This document shows, piece by piece, positions 19,676 through 28,929 of a DNA stretch of 64,000 nt. Where the stretch lies: assembly GCA_003281585.1 (NCBI GenBank), contig QCBN01000004.1:1-64000 (forward strand), written 5' to 3'. The notes under the pieces are model-generated. The model saw only the letters and a program-made list of their open reading frames with translations. It did not search any database and was not told where the DNA came from. How positions within the stretch are numbered: position 1 is the first letter of the stretch; every line of letters starts with the position of its first letter. The DNA comes from Prochlorococcus sp. AG-347-I15. GTDB lineage: Bacteria; Cyanobacteriota; Cyanobacteriia; PCC-6307; Cyanobiaceae. The translations under genes were made by a program, and so were the position numbers.

Positions 19676-21094
19676 TTGAATTCTCTTCATTTAAAAAGTT
19701 TTACAAGATGCAAAAGAAAAGCATGGCTAGATTTTAAGGGTAAAAAATCTTATGAAGTTTGGTCTCCCAATAAAGCAATAGATAAAATTAATCAGTTTCA
19801 AATTTTCTCTGAATTTTGTAATAGTGAAATATATACAGGATTAAAAGCCTGTGAAAATGGTTATCAAGGGGTAATTGGATTAAAAATCAAAGGGAATCTT
19901 TTCCAAAATATTAACGCAGAGATACGTCCACAATTACTTGTAAAGACTAAAGGTAAAAGTAAATGGGGACAATATAAATATTTACCTGCTGTTTATAAGT
20001 TAGGCCACAAAACCACTAAAGAACATTTATTCGACTTAGCTTTTAGTTCTATGCTGTTGGAATCTTTTCAAGAATCTAAAATTGAGAAAGGATTAGTAAT
20101 TTCAAGTTTTGATAAAAAAGTTAATGTTGAAGAAATTTATTTAAATAAAAAATTAAGAAAAAAAGTTTTGAATGTTTTATTAAGTTTGAATGAATGCTTG
20201 AAGGGCTTTATGCCAGAAATAACTCAAGATAGAAAAAAATGTACTATTTGTTCATGGCAAAAATTTTGTGACAAAGAAGCAAAAGAAAATGGATATCTAA
20301 CAGATATAGATGGAATAGGATCCAAAACGGCTGCATTACTCATAACAAATGGAATATCTGATACCAAAACATTAGCTTCGTATAGCGAAAAAAAACTTGG
20401 AGAAAAATTATCTAAATTCAACGATCAAAAGTATGAAAAAGCATCCTTATTTATAAAGCAAGCACAAGCTTATATTTCTGGGGAACCATATCGCATTTCC
20501 AATAAAAATGATACTACCGATCTACTAGAAAAAATATGTTCAGGATTTTATATATTTGATATTGAATCAAGTCCAGATGATAAGCATGACTTTTTATATG
20601 GTTTTTTAAAAATAAATAATTTGTTTACAAAAAAAGAAGATTTTATTTATAAACCAATTTTGAATATCCAAAACAATAAAAAAGACTCTTACAGGAAAAT
20701 CATTGAACTACTAACTTCACAGAAGCAATGGCCAGTTTTACATTACGGAGAAACTGAAAAGATAGCAATAATTAATATTGCTAAAAACCTAAATTTTAGT
20801 TTTGAAGAAATTGATTCACTTGCCTCAAGATTTATAGACTTACATTCCTTAATACGAAAGTCTTGGATATTACCACTAAAAAACTATGGCTTAAAAAATG
20901 TTTCTAATTGGCTTGGATTTAAATGGATGCAGAAAAATGTCAGTGGCTCTAAAGCCCTTTATTGGTGGATTCAATACCAAATTACAAAAAACGAAATATT
21001 TTTAAAAAAAATTATTCAATATAACAAAGATGATTGTTTTGCTACTCTAAAAATTGCAGAATATTTAATCAAAAATCAATTAAAGAAAAATTGA
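19676..21094 (+). CDS. TM0106-family RecB-like/RNase H-like putative nuclease
   Basis: The order of parts matches the TM0106 'RecB family nuclease' group. There is an N-terminal RecB-like domain with iron-sulfur-type cysteines at C12 and C189/C192/C198 (CTICSWQKFC). A helix-hairpin-helix follows (DIDGIGSKTAALLITNGI, 211-228), then an exonuclease-like RNase H domain beginning FDIES (D295, E297) and ending NKDDCFATLKIAEYL. In the RecB part, the expected acidic residues appear replaced (IRPQLL, YLPAVYKLG), so nuclease activity there is doubtful. The start is TTG (MNSLHLKSFTRCKRK). The biological role is unknown. Confidence 0.78.
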   Translation: MNSLHLKSFTRCKRKAWLDFKGKKSYEVWSPNKAIDKINQFQIFSEFCNSEIYTGLKACENGYQGVIGLKIKGNLFQNINAEIRPQLLVKTKGKSKWGQYKYLPAVYKLGHKTTKEHLFDLAFSSMLLESFQESKIEKGLVISSFDKKVNVEEIYLNKKLRKKVLNVLLSLNECLKGFMPEITQDRKKCTICSWQKFCDKEAKENGYLTDIDGIGSKTAALLITNGISDTKTLASYSEKKLGEKLSKFNDQKYEKASLFIKQAQAYISGEPYRISNKNDTTDLLEKICSGFYIFDIESSPDDKHDFLYGFLKINNLFTKKEDFIYKPILNIQNNKKDSYRKIIELLTSQKQWPVLHYGETEKIAIINIAKNLNFSFEEIDSLASRFIDLHSLIRKSWILPLKNYGLKNVSNWLGFKWMQKNVSGSKALYWWIQYQITKNEIFLKKIIQYNKDDCFATLKIAEYLIKNQLKKN

Positions 21095-21916
21095 TCCTAC
21101 AGATTTATTAATAAAAATTTTTCCAAAAATTTCTGAAAAAAAATAACTTTCTTCCTCTAAATATTTTCTTTTTATCATTGCTAAACCTTTTATTTGAGAA
21201 TCTGATTTGAAAAAACTAGTGATTTTCCCTACAGAAATATCCTTGGCAGAATTTATATATAAATTTTTATCTTCAACATCTAAATTCAAATTAGATTCAA
21301 ATGATTTCCAAATTCTTATTTCCTGTTTTAAAGAAGAAACATTTTTTATTTTTGACATTGTTTCTTGTCCTAAATAACAACCTTTATTAAAATCTATAAG
21401 ATCTTGTAATCCAAGCTCAAGAGGATTATTCTTTTCGTTTATTTCCATTTCTAATGAGGGAATTGCCTGATTAATCTTCCAAAGTTTTAAATCATTGGGA
21501 TTTAGTAAATTTAGTTTATTTTTATAAATTTCAAATTCTTTATCTTCTGTTTTGAAGAAAATAGGCAGGTAAGTTCTCCATGAACTAGATTCATCAATTT
21601 CCTGAATTCTATTTATCAAGAAAGGTTCACCTAGAAGTACATCGTCCGCCGGAAAAATAACTTGATTAAAGTAATCAATTATTTCATTAGTGTTACCCGC
21701 CAAGATAATTACTTCTAATTTTCTTTCTAAAAAAATAATTTCAATTAATGACCTTAGAACACCATTTGGAGTTAACCAACAAGTTTTGATAACTTTATTT
21801 TCTGAATTTAGAATGTTACTAGTTGTTATTCCATTCAAAAATTTCCTGGCATCTTTTCCACTAACAGAAAAGCAATCAAATTTTTCAAACCAAAACTTTT
21901 TTATGATTTCTTGCAT
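21080..21916 (-). CDS. ygfZ: Folate-binding YgfZ/GcvT-like protein
   Basis: YgfZ-type proteins bind tetrahydrofolate and help repair or build iron-sulfur enzymes. The diagnostic motif K-G-C-Y-x-G-Q-E is present (FNKGCYLGQETMSKI, about 180-187), and the N-terminus KFDCFSVSGKDARKFLNGITTSNI matches the GcvT-like fold. At 278 residues it is a little short. It is 10 bases downstream of pyrE on the same strand and overlaps the end of the convergent TM0106-family gene by 15 bases. Confidence 0.85.
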   Translation of the reverse strand: MQEIIKKFWFEKFDCFSVSGKDARKFLNGITTSNILNSENKVIKTCWLTPNGVLRSLIEIIFLERKLEVIILAGNTNEIIDYFNQVIFPADDVLLGEPFLINRIQEIDESSSWRTYLPIFFKTEDKEFEIYKNKLNLLNPNDLKLWKINQAIPSLEMEINEKNNPLELGLQDLIDFNKGCYLGQETMSKIKNVSSLKQEIRIWKSFESNLNLDVEDKNLYINSAKDISVGKITSFFKSDSQIKGLAMIKRKYLEEESYFFSEIFGKIFINKSVGSIFL

Positions 21917-21926
21917 TTTGGGATAT

Positions 21927-22487
21927 TTATAGAAAATCTTTTATTGTAAAAAGACTCTTTAATTTAACATTTTCATCATTAAGGGCTTCACATCCCCCTT
22001 CTTGCCTATCAACTATAGACAAAACTTCTTCAACAACGTAATTATTTTCTCGTAACTTTTTTATAGCTTTTATTACTGAACCAGCAGTTGTAACAACATC
22101 CTCTAAGACAGTTACTAAAGTTCCTTCTTCTAGTGTAGGGCCCTCAATTCCAGCTTTAGTACCGTATTGTTTAATCTCTTTACGAATTATTAAACCACTA
22201 AGATTTTGGCCTTGTGAAGCTGCTTTGACAATTAATCCACTTACAAGAGGATCTGCACCTAATGTCAATCCTGCTACAGCTTTTGATCTTGAGTCCTTTA
22301 ACTCTGAAAATAATTCACATATTAAATTTAGGCCTTCGCCGTTTAATGATACCGGTTTACAGTTTAAGTAATGACTGCTTTTTTTTCCTGAAGATAAAGT
22401 GAAGTTTCCTCTCTTGTAAGATTTTTCAATTAACTGTTTTAACAATTTTGTTTTATTTAAGTCATACTTTTCAGAAAAATTACCCAT
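21927..22487 (-). CDS. pyrE: Orotate phosphoribosyltransferase
   Basis: PyrE joins orotate to PRPP to give OMP in pyrimidine synthesis. The PRPP-binding loop is [18 protein letters not shown] (around residues 120-135), and [18 protein letters not shown] near the N-terminus is the orotate-side motif. The end of the protein is truncated-looking but ordinary for short PyrE proteins (186 residues). pyrB is at 58 kb, so the pathway genes are scattered. ygfZ follows 10 bases downstream. Confidence 0.94.
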   Translation of the reverse strand: MGNFSEKYDLNKTKLLKQLIEKSYKRGNFTLSSGKKSSHYLNCKPVSLNGEGLNLICELFSELKDSRSKAVAGLTLGADPLVSGLIVKAASQGQNLSGLIIRKEIKQYGTKAGIEGPTLEEGTLVTVLEDVVTTAGSVIKAIKKLRENNYVVEEVLSIVDRQEGGCEALNDENVKLKSLFTIKDFL

Positions 22488-22627
22488 TAGTAGAAGTTAA
22501 GTACATATTTAAAGATTAGAAGAAAAAAAGAATTCTCACAAAAACTTCCTAATGAGGTGTTTTTTGAAATATTATTTTTATATTGTATATTGAAATTCAA
22601 TGCAATTAAAATTACATTAATTAGTCT

Positions 22628-22700
22628 GGGGGTGTAGCAATCTGGTGAATGCACCAAACTCATAATTTGGCTAAGGCGAGTTCGATCCTCGCCACCCCCA
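22628..22700 (+). tRNA. tRNA-Met (anticodon CAT), elongator type
   Basis: A full cloverleaf can be drawn. The acceptor stem is GGGGGTG (22628-22634) with CACCCCC (22693-22699) and discriminator A. The anticodon stem is CCAAA/TTTGG with loop CTCATAA (CAT at 22661-22663). The T arm is GCGAG-TTCGATC-CTCGC. The 1-72 pair is G-C, not the mismatch of an initiator tRNA. CCA is not encoded. A lysidine-modified isoleucine tRNA also has CAT; I prefer Met but the two cannot be fully separated by eye. Confidence 0.9.
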
Positions 22701-22718
22701 TTATTCATTTGTCATTGA

Positions 22719-23987
22719 ATGAAAATAACTCTACTTTTATTTCTTTTATTTTTCCCAGCTTTTTTCGCAGCGAGTGAACTCTCTTTTTTATTAATAAGAC
22801 CAAGTAAAGTTTTAAGGTTAATAGAAGAAAAAAAGAAAGGGGCATTTTCAATTTTAAAAATTCAAAAACGCTTTAGATCTTCACTAATTGCTTCTCAATT
22901 TGGAGTAACAATTTCATTAATTGCGATTGGATGGCTTAGCAATAACCTTGCTAATGATTATTGGAAAAGCAATATTTTATTAAATAGACTTTATGATCTT
23001 CTATTATTTTTATTTGTTGTTTTAGTTGTTACTCTTGTTTCTGGACTGATTCCTAAAGCACTAGTAATTAACAATCCAGAATCTGCTGCATTACGATTAA
23101 CAACAATATTCGATGCTGTTAGAAAAGGTATGAATCCTATAGTTAAGACAATAGAATTCTTTGCTAGCGCATGCTTAGGCTTGTTCAATTTAAATACTAA
23201 ATGGGATTCTTTAAACTCGGGTCTATCCGCAGGAGAATTAGAAACTCTTATAGAAACAGATAATGTAACAGGCTTAAAACCAGATGAGAAGAATATTCTT
23301 GAAGGAGTGTTTGCTCTGAAAGATACACAGGTTAAAGAAGTAATGATTCCAAGATCTGAGATGGTAACTTTGCCAAAAAATATAACCTTTTCAGAACTTA
23401 TGAAACAAGTAGATAAAACTCGACATGCTCGATTCTTTGTGATAGGTGAGTCTTTAGATGATGTATTAGGTGTATTAGATTTACGTTTTCTAGCTAATCC
23501 AATTTCAAAAGGTGAAATGGAAGCCGATACATTATTAGAGCCATTCCTTTTACCAGTGACGAAAATAATAGAAACATGTTCACTAGCAGAAATATTTCCA
23601 ATAGTAAGAGACTACAATCCTTTCTTACTAGTAGTTGATGAACACGGTGGAACAGAGGGGCTAATAACTGCAGCTGATCTGAATGGAGAAATTGTTGGAG
23701 AGGAAATGCTCAACAATAAAATTTATTCAGACATGAGAATGTTAGATAATTTCTCTAGAAAGTGGTCCTTAGCAGGAAAATCAGAAATAATAGATATCAA
23801 CAAAAGGTTAGGATGTTCGATTCCTGAAGGAGCAGATTACCATACCCTTGCTGGATTTATGCTTGAAAAATTTCAAATGGTTCCAAAAATTGGAGATGTT
23901 TTAGATTTTAATAACATTAAATTTGAAGTTATTTCTATGTCAGGCCCAAAAATTGATCGTGTAAAAATTATTCTTCCAAAAAGCTAA
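22719..23987 (+). CDS. CNNM/CBS domain membrane protein (UPF0053, TlyC/CorC-like)
   Basis: The protein has an N-terminal CNNM (DUF21) domain of about 170 residues with four hydrophobic segments, beginning LLLFLLFFPAFFAASELSFL. A linker GLKPDEKNILEGVFALKDTQVKEVMIPRSEM leads into paired CBS domains (about 205-330; VVDEHGGTEGLITAADL). A C-terminal transporter-associated domain follows, with GADYHTLAGFMLEKF and VPKIGDVL. Relatives are implicated in magnesium/cobalt export or resistance; the old 'hemolysin' label has little support. The start is 19 bases after tRNA-Met. Confidence 0.88.
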   Translation: MKITLLLFLLFFPAFFAASELSFLLIRPSKVLRLIEEKKKGAFSILKIQKRFRSSLIASQFGVTISLIAIGWLSNNLANDYWKSNILLNRLYDLLLFLFVVLVVTLVSGLIPKALVINNPESAALRLTTIFDAVRKGMNPIVKTIEFFASACLGLFNLNTKWDSLNSGLSAGELETLIETDNVTGLKPDEKNILEGVFALKDTQVKEVMIPRSEMVTLPKNITFSELMKQVDKTRHARFFVIGESLDDVLGVLDLRFLANPISKGEMEADTLLEPFLLPVTKIIETCSLAEIFPIVRDYNPFLLVVDEHGGTEGLITAADLNGEIVGEEMLNNKIYSDMRMLDNFSRKWSLAGKSEIIDINKRLGCSIPEGADYHTLAGFMLEKFQMVPKIGDVLDFNNIKFEVISMSGPKIDRVKIILPKS

Positions 23988-24037
23988 ATATGGCTTCTTA
24001 TAGAGGATAATGATACTAAATATATGTAATTAAAGTT

Positions 24038-25042
24038 ATGCAACCAACCTCATCACCAGTAAAGGTTGGAGTAATTGGTATAGGAAATATGGGCTGGCAT
24101 CATGCTCGAGTTCTCAGTTTACTGAAAGATGCTGATCTCATCGGAGTGGCAGATCCAAATGAAGAGAGAGGCAAATTAGCTATTGAACAATTTCAATGTG
24201 AATGGTTTAGAAATTATAAAGACTTAATTCCTAAAGTTGACGCTATATGTATCGCTGTACCAACACTACTTCATCAGAAAGTAGGACTAGATTGTCTTAA
24301 AGGAGGTACCAACCTTCTCATTGAAAAACCAATAGCCGCTAACGAGTTAGAAGCAAAATCTTTAATAGATGCCGCTAATGCAAATAATTGTCTTTTACAA
24401 GTAGGGCATATTGAAAGATTTAATCCTGCTTTTAGAGAATTAAATAAAATAGTCCATAATGAAGAAATTGTTGTTTTAGAAGCGAGAAGACACAGTCCTA
24501 ATGCAGATAGAGCAAATGACGTATCTGTAGTTATGGATTTAATGATTCATGACATTGATCTTGTTTTAGAACTAGTAAACTCAAAGGTACAAAAACTGGC
24601 GGCTGTTGGAGGAAGAAATAACGAAGGATTAATAGATTATGTCAATGCTACTTTAGTTTTTAAAAATAATGTTATTGCAAGCTTAACTGCTAGCAAAATG
24701 AGTCACAAAAAAATTAGAAGTTTAAGTGCTCATTGCCAAAATGGGCTAGTAGAAACAGATTTCTTAAATCACTCCTTACAAATCCATCGAAAATCTCATG
24801 AATCATACACAGCAGAGCATGGCGAATTAGTTTATAGAAATGATGGATACGTCGAAGAAGTTAGCACTACTTCCATTGAGCCTCTTTATGCAGAACTGGA
24901 ACATTTTCTTAAATGTGTTCAGGGTAAAGAAATACCTGAGGTAGATGGTGAGCAAGCCTCAAGAGCTTTAAAAATTGCTGATTTTATAGAGAGTGCTGTA
25001 GAAAACTCTGGAGATGCAATTTTGCTTGAAAATCCCTTCTAA
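24038..25042 (+). CDS. Gfo/Idh/MocA family NAD(P)-dependent oxidoreductase
   Basis: The 334-residue protein begins with a Rossmann segment VGVIGIGNMGWHHARVL and has the family's EKP motif (NLLIEKPIA, near residue 95). HIERFNPAF and the active-site-region DLMIHDIDLVLEL follow. These enzymes oxidise or reduce sugars, inositols or related compounds. Neighbours (a CNNM protein and psbK) give no hint of a pathway, so the substrate is unknown. Confidence 0.87.
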   Translation: MQPTSSPVKVGVIGIGNMGWHHARVLSLLKDADLIGVADPNEERGKLAIEQFQCEWFRNYKDLIPKVDAICIAVPTLLHQKVGLDCLKGGTNLLIEKPIAANELEAKSLIDAANANNCLLQVGHIERFNPAFRELNKIVHNEEIVVLEARRHSPNADRANDVSVVMDLMIHDIDLVLELVNSKVQKLAAVGGRNNEGLIDYVNATLVFKNNVIASLTASKMSHKKIRSLSAHCQNGLVETDFLNHSLQIHRKSHESYTAEHGELVYRNDGYVEEVSTTSIEPLYAELEHFLKCVQGKEIPEVDGEQASRALKIADFIESAVENSGDAILLENPF

Positions 25043-25066
25043 AAAATTTATATAAACGAAAGGATT

Positions 25067-25207
25067 TTATTTAAATCCAACTGCAGCTTGCCAAACAAAT
25101 ACCAATAAAAAGAAAAATAGAGGTATAAGAGGAAGAACATCAACAGTTGGAGCAAAAGCCTTGTAAGCCTCAGGCAATTCAGCGAACGTATTAAATAGAA
25201 TGAGCAC
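25067..25207 (-). CDS. psbK: Photosystem II reaction center protein K
   Basis: The minus strand encodes 46 residues with the short cleaved leader [11 protein letters not shown], then [18 protein letters not shown] and one membrane helix ending WQAAVGFK. This matches PsbK, a small subunit near CP43. The start is GTG at 25207; no in-frame ATG or TTG precedes it. The stop is TAA at 25069-25067. It follows tgt by 33 bases on the same strand. Its small size makes it easy to miss. Confidence 0.93.
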
Positions 25208-25240
25208 CTTTTTAATAATTTAATTAATTATGATAAGACG

Positions 25241-26359
25241 TTACCACGTATGGTGAGCAATAGAGGATGTTTTCCAAGGAGCGAAATCAATTGTAAAACA
25301 ATTATCTTTAATTGCACTAGAAATGGCATTAGTAAATCTTATTAAATGAGCAATATTATGCAAACTTATTAAGGTGAGCCCTAGTATCTCATCATTTCTA
25401 ATTAAATGATGCAAATATGCACGCGAATAGGACTTACAGGTTTCACATTTACAAGTTTTGTCAATTGGAGAAAAATCATTTTTAAATCGAGCATTGCGCA
25501 AATTCAATCTTTCATCATTAAAAAATGCAGTTCCATGTCTTCCCAATCTTGTAGGTAAGACACAATCAAATATATCAAATCCTTTAGAAACAGCTAAAGA
25601 AATTTCTTTTAAAGAGCCAATTCCCATTAAATATCTTGGTTTATTTATTGGTAAGAATTTCGGAACATAATTAATTACACTATGTATTTCTTCAACTGCC
25701 TCTCCAACACTTACCCCCCCTACGGCAATTCCAGGAAGTTCAAAAGAACTTATAAATTTTGCGCTATATTCTCTTAATCTTGGATACTTACCACCTTGAA
25801 CTATTCCGAATAATGCTTGATTTGATTTCCGATGAGACGCAACACATTTTTGCAACCACGAATGAGTTCTTTGTAAAGAGTCCTCAATATCATTTTCGTT
25901 AGCAGTATGCGGAGGACAATGATCAAAAGCCATCGCAACATCCGCGCCAAGATCCATTTGAACCTGCATTACTTTTTCAGGTGATAAAAATACAAAACTA
26001 CCATCTCTTGGATTTTTAAATTCCACCCCTTTATCAGATATTTTATTTAATTTGGCCAAACTAAAAACTTGATATCCACCTGAGTCACTGAGAATTGGCT
26101 TATGCCAATTCATGAACTTATGTATTCCACCAGATTCTTTAACTAATTTTTCTCCAGGTTGCAGATGAAGATGAAAGGTATTTGAGAGAATCATTTCTGA
26201 TCCTGTAGATATTAACTGCTTTGATGAAATTCCTTTAACCGTTGCCAAAGTACCCACAGGCATAAACCTTGGGGTGTTTACCTTACCATTTGGTGTATGA
26301 AATATGCCAGTTCTTGCCTCTGAATTACTGCAATTCGATGTAATTTCAAATTTAAACAC
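25241..26359 (-). CDS. tgt: Queuine/preQ1 tRNA-ribosyltransferase
   Basis: Tgt swaps guanine 34 for preQ1 in tRNAs with a GUN anticodon. Conserved parts are [12 protein letters not shown] with an active-site aspartate, [35 protein letters not shown], and [16 protein letters not shown] with the nucleophile aspartate. The zinc site [19 protein letters not shown] (C-x-C-x2-C...H) is also intact. At 372 residues it is normal. psbK lies directly downstream. Confidence 0.95.
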   Translation of the reverse strand: MFKFEITSNCSNSEARTGIFHTPNGKVNTPRFMPVGTLATVKGISSKQLISTGSEMILSNTFHLHLQPGEKLVKESGGIHKFMNWHKPILSDSGGYQVFSLAKLNKISDKGVEFKNPRDGSFVFLSPEKVMQVQMDLGADVAMAFDHCPPHTANENDIEDSLQRTHSWLQKCVASHRKSNQALFGIVQGGKYPRLREYSAKFISSFELPGIAVGGVSVGEAVEEIHSVINYVPKFLPINKPRYLMGIGSLKEISLAVSKGFDIFDCVLPTRLGRHGTAFFNDERLNLRNARFKNDFSPIDKTCKCETCKSYSRAYLHHLIRNDEILGLTLISLHNIAHLIRFTNAISSAIKDNCFTIDFAPWKTSSIAHHTW

Positions 26360-26411
26360 GATAAACTATAAAATTTTTTAACCCTTTTTAATAATCTACT
26401 CTATTATCAAA

Positions 26412-27197
26412 TTGATAATCTATTTTTATCTCATCAAAAAGAATTTAATAAAAAATTTAGCAGGGTCTTGGATTTTCTATACGACATTTCCAAAGATACC
26501 TTTAATTAATCCAGAATTTAAAAATATTGCACAATTTGCGCCACTTCTTGGATTTTTAATAGGAACAATACAGGCTTATATTTTTATTTTTTTAAAAGTA
26601 AACTCTTGGTCAATATATGCATCAGCATTAATTTGTTTGGCTTCGGGATATTTAATTACCGGAGGTTTACACCTTGATGGATTAATGGATACTTTCGATG
26701 GAATTTTTGCAGGCAAAAAGAAACGTTTAAAAGCTATGAAAGATAGCAAAGTTGGGGCCTTTGGTGTTCAATCTTTATTTTTCATAACTTTAATTCAAAT
26801 TGCTTGCATACTCAAAATTCAGAATCAAATAATAATTGTTTTACCAATATGCTTATTTTGGGGAAGATTTTCAAATTTGTTTTATATAGAAAAGTTCAAA
26901 TATATTAGTTATAAAAAAAAATCTATTAATCATAAAAAGTTTTGGAATGGATTTAAAAAGGAATCTTTAATATCCATTATTTTTCTTTTAATTTTTTTTG
27001 TATACCAATTAGTTTCAATTACATCCCAAGCGATATTAATTAAATTTTTAATTCTTATTTTGACTGGTATTTTTTTAAGTTATTCTATCCCAAAATTACT
27101 GGGGAATAAAATTGGTGGCTTCAATGGTGATGCCTGCGGTGCGAGTGTTGTATTAGTCGAAACTACAATGTTATTCATGCATGCAATTCTTTTGTAG
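26412..27197 (+). CDS. cobS: Adenosylcobinamide-GDP ribazoletransferase (cobalamin synthase)
   Basis: CobS attaches alpha-ribazole to adenosylcobinamide-GDP, the last main step of cobalamin or pseudocobalamin assembly, in the membrane. Motifs are GGLHLDGLMDTFDGIFAGK with MKDSKVGAFGVQSL and GGFNGDACGA near the C-terminus; several hydrophobic helices lie between. The start is TTG at 26412 (MIIYFYLIKKNLIKN). The 3' end overlaps the convergent kinase gene by 23 bases. It indicates that the organism makes its own corrinoid. Confidence 0.93.
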   Translation: MIIYFYLIKKNLIKNLAGSWIFYTTFPKIPLINPEFKNIAQFAPLLGFLIGTIQAYIFIFLKVNSWSIYASALICLASGYLITGGLHLDGLMDTFDGIFAGKKKRLKAMKDSKVGAFGVQSLFFITLIQIACILKIQNQIIIVLPICLFWGRFSNLFYIEKFKYISYKKKSINHKKFWNGFKKESLISIIFLLIFFVYQLVSITSQAILIKFLILILTGIFLSYSIPKLLGNKIGGFNGDACGASVVLVETTMLFMHAILL

Positions 27198-28311
27198 GAA
27201 GTTCTAAATAGAAAATATTTTTCTTCTTAAGATTTTTTAATTCCTCACTACTTTCAATTGAGTAATTTCCCAGCAATTTCAAATCTCCACCAATTTGTTT
27301 TGCTAATTTCCTCGCTAAAAAAAGTCCCACACCAGTGCCGTCTTTTTTCTTAGCGGCAGATCCCCTAAAACCTTTTTGAAAAATTTTCTCATTTTCATTT
27401 TGGGTTATTTTTTTCCCATCATCAAATATGCACAGACCTTTACTTGTCAAAGTGATCCCAATTTCAGCATCTTTTTGAGAGTATTTAAAAGCATTTTCTA
27501 ATAAATTAGCCACTATTTCAGCAATTACAGCATATTTTGCCTTAACTGGCGATAAAGTCCAATCTGGCCAAAGAGAAGGTTCAATCCAATCTCTATTGTC
27601 TAATTTCGCATTAGCTTTACCTCTTTCTAAAATTGGCCTCAATAAACTCTGAACAGTTATTTCTTTTTTATTGTCCAAATTTGGTGGTAATAATAATCTT
27701 TCTTCTCCAATTTCTAGAGGCAGTTTAATAGATGAATTTAATTGCGCAAAAGAATCCATGTATTGATTAATTTGTTTTTGCTCAATTATCATGCGTTCGA
27801 CTATTTCAATTGAGTCATCATCTGATCCAAGTCTTTTTATAAGTAATTTTGCATATGTCCTAAGAGCAGCCAATGGGTTTCTTAATTGATGGATTATGAC
27901 ATTAACCTGATTTTTTAAAAAATTTATTTCTTTATTTTTATTTTGACGTTCTAATTCGATAGAAACGCATGTAGCTAAAGATATTGAAAGCGCCTTTAAT
28001 CTAGAATCAAGAGATACTGGCCAATTACCCCCTTTTAAATCAGTTTCTACCCTGAGAACACCAAGCAGAATATCGTTTTCTTGGAGAGGATACCATCTTC
28101 TATTTGGGGAAGAAACTTTCAGTGAAGGATCATCTTCTATTGATTTTAGAAGCCTATCAATTTGCGGCCATTGACCAATCATTTCAAACGAAGCTTTAGT
28201 CCCTTGTTTAGCTGAAGCGAGATACATAACTAAATGAGTCACTCCCATTGAACAGCCGAAACTCTCCAGTTGTTTTATGACTAATTCTTCAAATTTTTTA
28301 GAGATGTTCAT
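27175..28311 (-). CDS. hik2: Sensor histidine kinase, Hik2/CSK-like
   Basis: This soluble two-component kinase has a GAF-like sensor region (about 1-120). The dimerisation/phosphoacceptor helix is IIHQLRNPLAALRTYAKLLIKRL with H141. The ATPase domain has an N box (ANLLENAFKY), G1 (IFDDGKKI) and G2 (GTGVGLFLARKLAKQIGG). No membrane helix is seen. The H-box wording and a cysteine at position 20 near the start of the GAF region resemble Hik2 and the chloroplast sensor kinase, where a conserved N-terminal cysteine is linked to a redox iron-sulfur cluster. No response regulator lies nearby. The Hik2 label is inference. Confidence 0.75.
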   Translation of the reverse strand: MNISKKFEELVIKQLESFGCSMGVTHLVMYLASAKQGTKASFEMIGQWPQIDRLLKSIEDDPSLKVSSPNRRWYPLQENDILLGVLRVETDLKGGNWPVSLDSRLKALSISLATCVSIELERQNKNKEINFLKNQVNVIIHQLRNPLAALRTYAKLLIKRLGSDDDSIEIVERMIIEQKQINQYMDSFAQLNSSIKLPLEIGEERLLLPPNLDNKKEITVQSLLRPILERGKANAKLDNRDWIEPSLWPDWTLSPVKAKYAVIAEIVANLLENAFKYSQKDAEIGITLTSKGLCIFDDGKKITQNENEKIFQKGFRGSAAKKKDGTGVGLFLARKLAKQIGGDLKLLGNYSIESSEELKNLKKKNIFYLELPTKELHA

Positions 28312-28383
28312 AGTAAATGAAAATTTAAGTAGTTTAAAAAAAATTTGAAAAAGGGCTTGTAAAATATGAAAAAAGTATTAAGA

Positions 28384-28560
28384 TATATAAAGTGGTCTGA
28401 CTTTAGCCAGCCCTAAATATGAACATTTGATCATATTTTAAGCTACATCAGGGGTTGATGGGTCCTCTATGTAATTTGAAGTGAATTCAAAGATCATAGA
28501 TATAAGATTAGTAAAAATAAATAAGACTAATCTAATTAATAATTTCAGGAGTACCAATCA
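28384..28560 (+). promoter_or_regulatory. Structured 5' leader of the DUF3155 gene (four hairpins)
   Basis: The 249-base gap before the DUF3155 gene holds a TATA-rich -10-like element near 28384-28390. Four successive perfect or near-perfect hairpins follow. They are 28415-28438 (8 bp, AAATATGA/TCATATTT), 28444-28473 (TACAT-c-AGGGG with CCTCT-ATGTA, one bulge and one wobble), 28475-28491 (TTTGAA/TTCAAA) and 28505-28533 (8 bp, AGATTAGT/ACTAATCT). A good ribosome site AGGAG (28547-28551) sits 9 bases before the ATG. It could be a cis-regulatory leader or a separate small RNA; I recognise no known riboswitch. Confidence 0.5.
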
Positions 28561-28929
28561 ATGTCAAAAAAAAGAAAAAGAATCAGCAGGAGAAGATTGG
28601 CTGGTCAAAGAGTAATGGCACATGTACCTATTTATCATATCGAAACCGGCAAACATAAACCAGTTACAGCTGCAAGAAGATTCATAGCTGAAAATGCCTT
28701 GACAGCACCTTCTGTTTTCAATGTACGAAGAAATGAGCATACAACTGATAGATTTTTTTGGGGAGAAAAAGGGTTATTTAGCGCCCAATATGCGGAAGAA
28801 AATCATTTTTTATTCCCATCTTTAAAAGTAGTAGTTGAAGGCATTGGAGAAGACAAAATATTTGAAGGTCTTGAACTTACCGCAGATGATTGGGAAGAAA
28901 TTGAAGAATACGAATATGCTTTCGTTTAA
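28561..28929 (+). CDS. DUF3155 family cyanobacterial protein
   Basis: This is a 122-residue conserved cyanobacterial protein of unknown function. The N-terminus is very basic (SKKRKRISRRRLAGQRVMAHVP), followed by YHIETGKHKPVTAARRFI and WGEKGLFSAQYAEENHFLFPSL. The C-terminus is acidic (DDWEEIEEYEYAFV). The arginine/lysine-rich start suggests nucleic-acid contact, which is inference. It has one of the best ribosome sites in the window (AGGAG) and an unusually long structured leader. It ends in a 4-base overlap with the convergent esterase. Confidence 0.85.
   Translation: MSKKRKRISRRRLAGQRVMAHVPIYHIETGKHKPVTAARRFIAENALTAPSVFNVRRNEHTTDRFFWGEKGLFSAQYAEENHFLFPSLKVVVEGIGEDKIFEGLELTADDWEEIEEYEYAFV

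Noticed and set aside
22628-22700. Initiator tRNA-Met
   Set aside because: The first acceptor pair is G-C rather than the mismatch expected in bacterial initiators.
22487-22708. 73-codon minus-strand frame across tRNA-Met
   Set aside because: It runs through the tRNA gene and starts in the complement of the tRNA 3' end.
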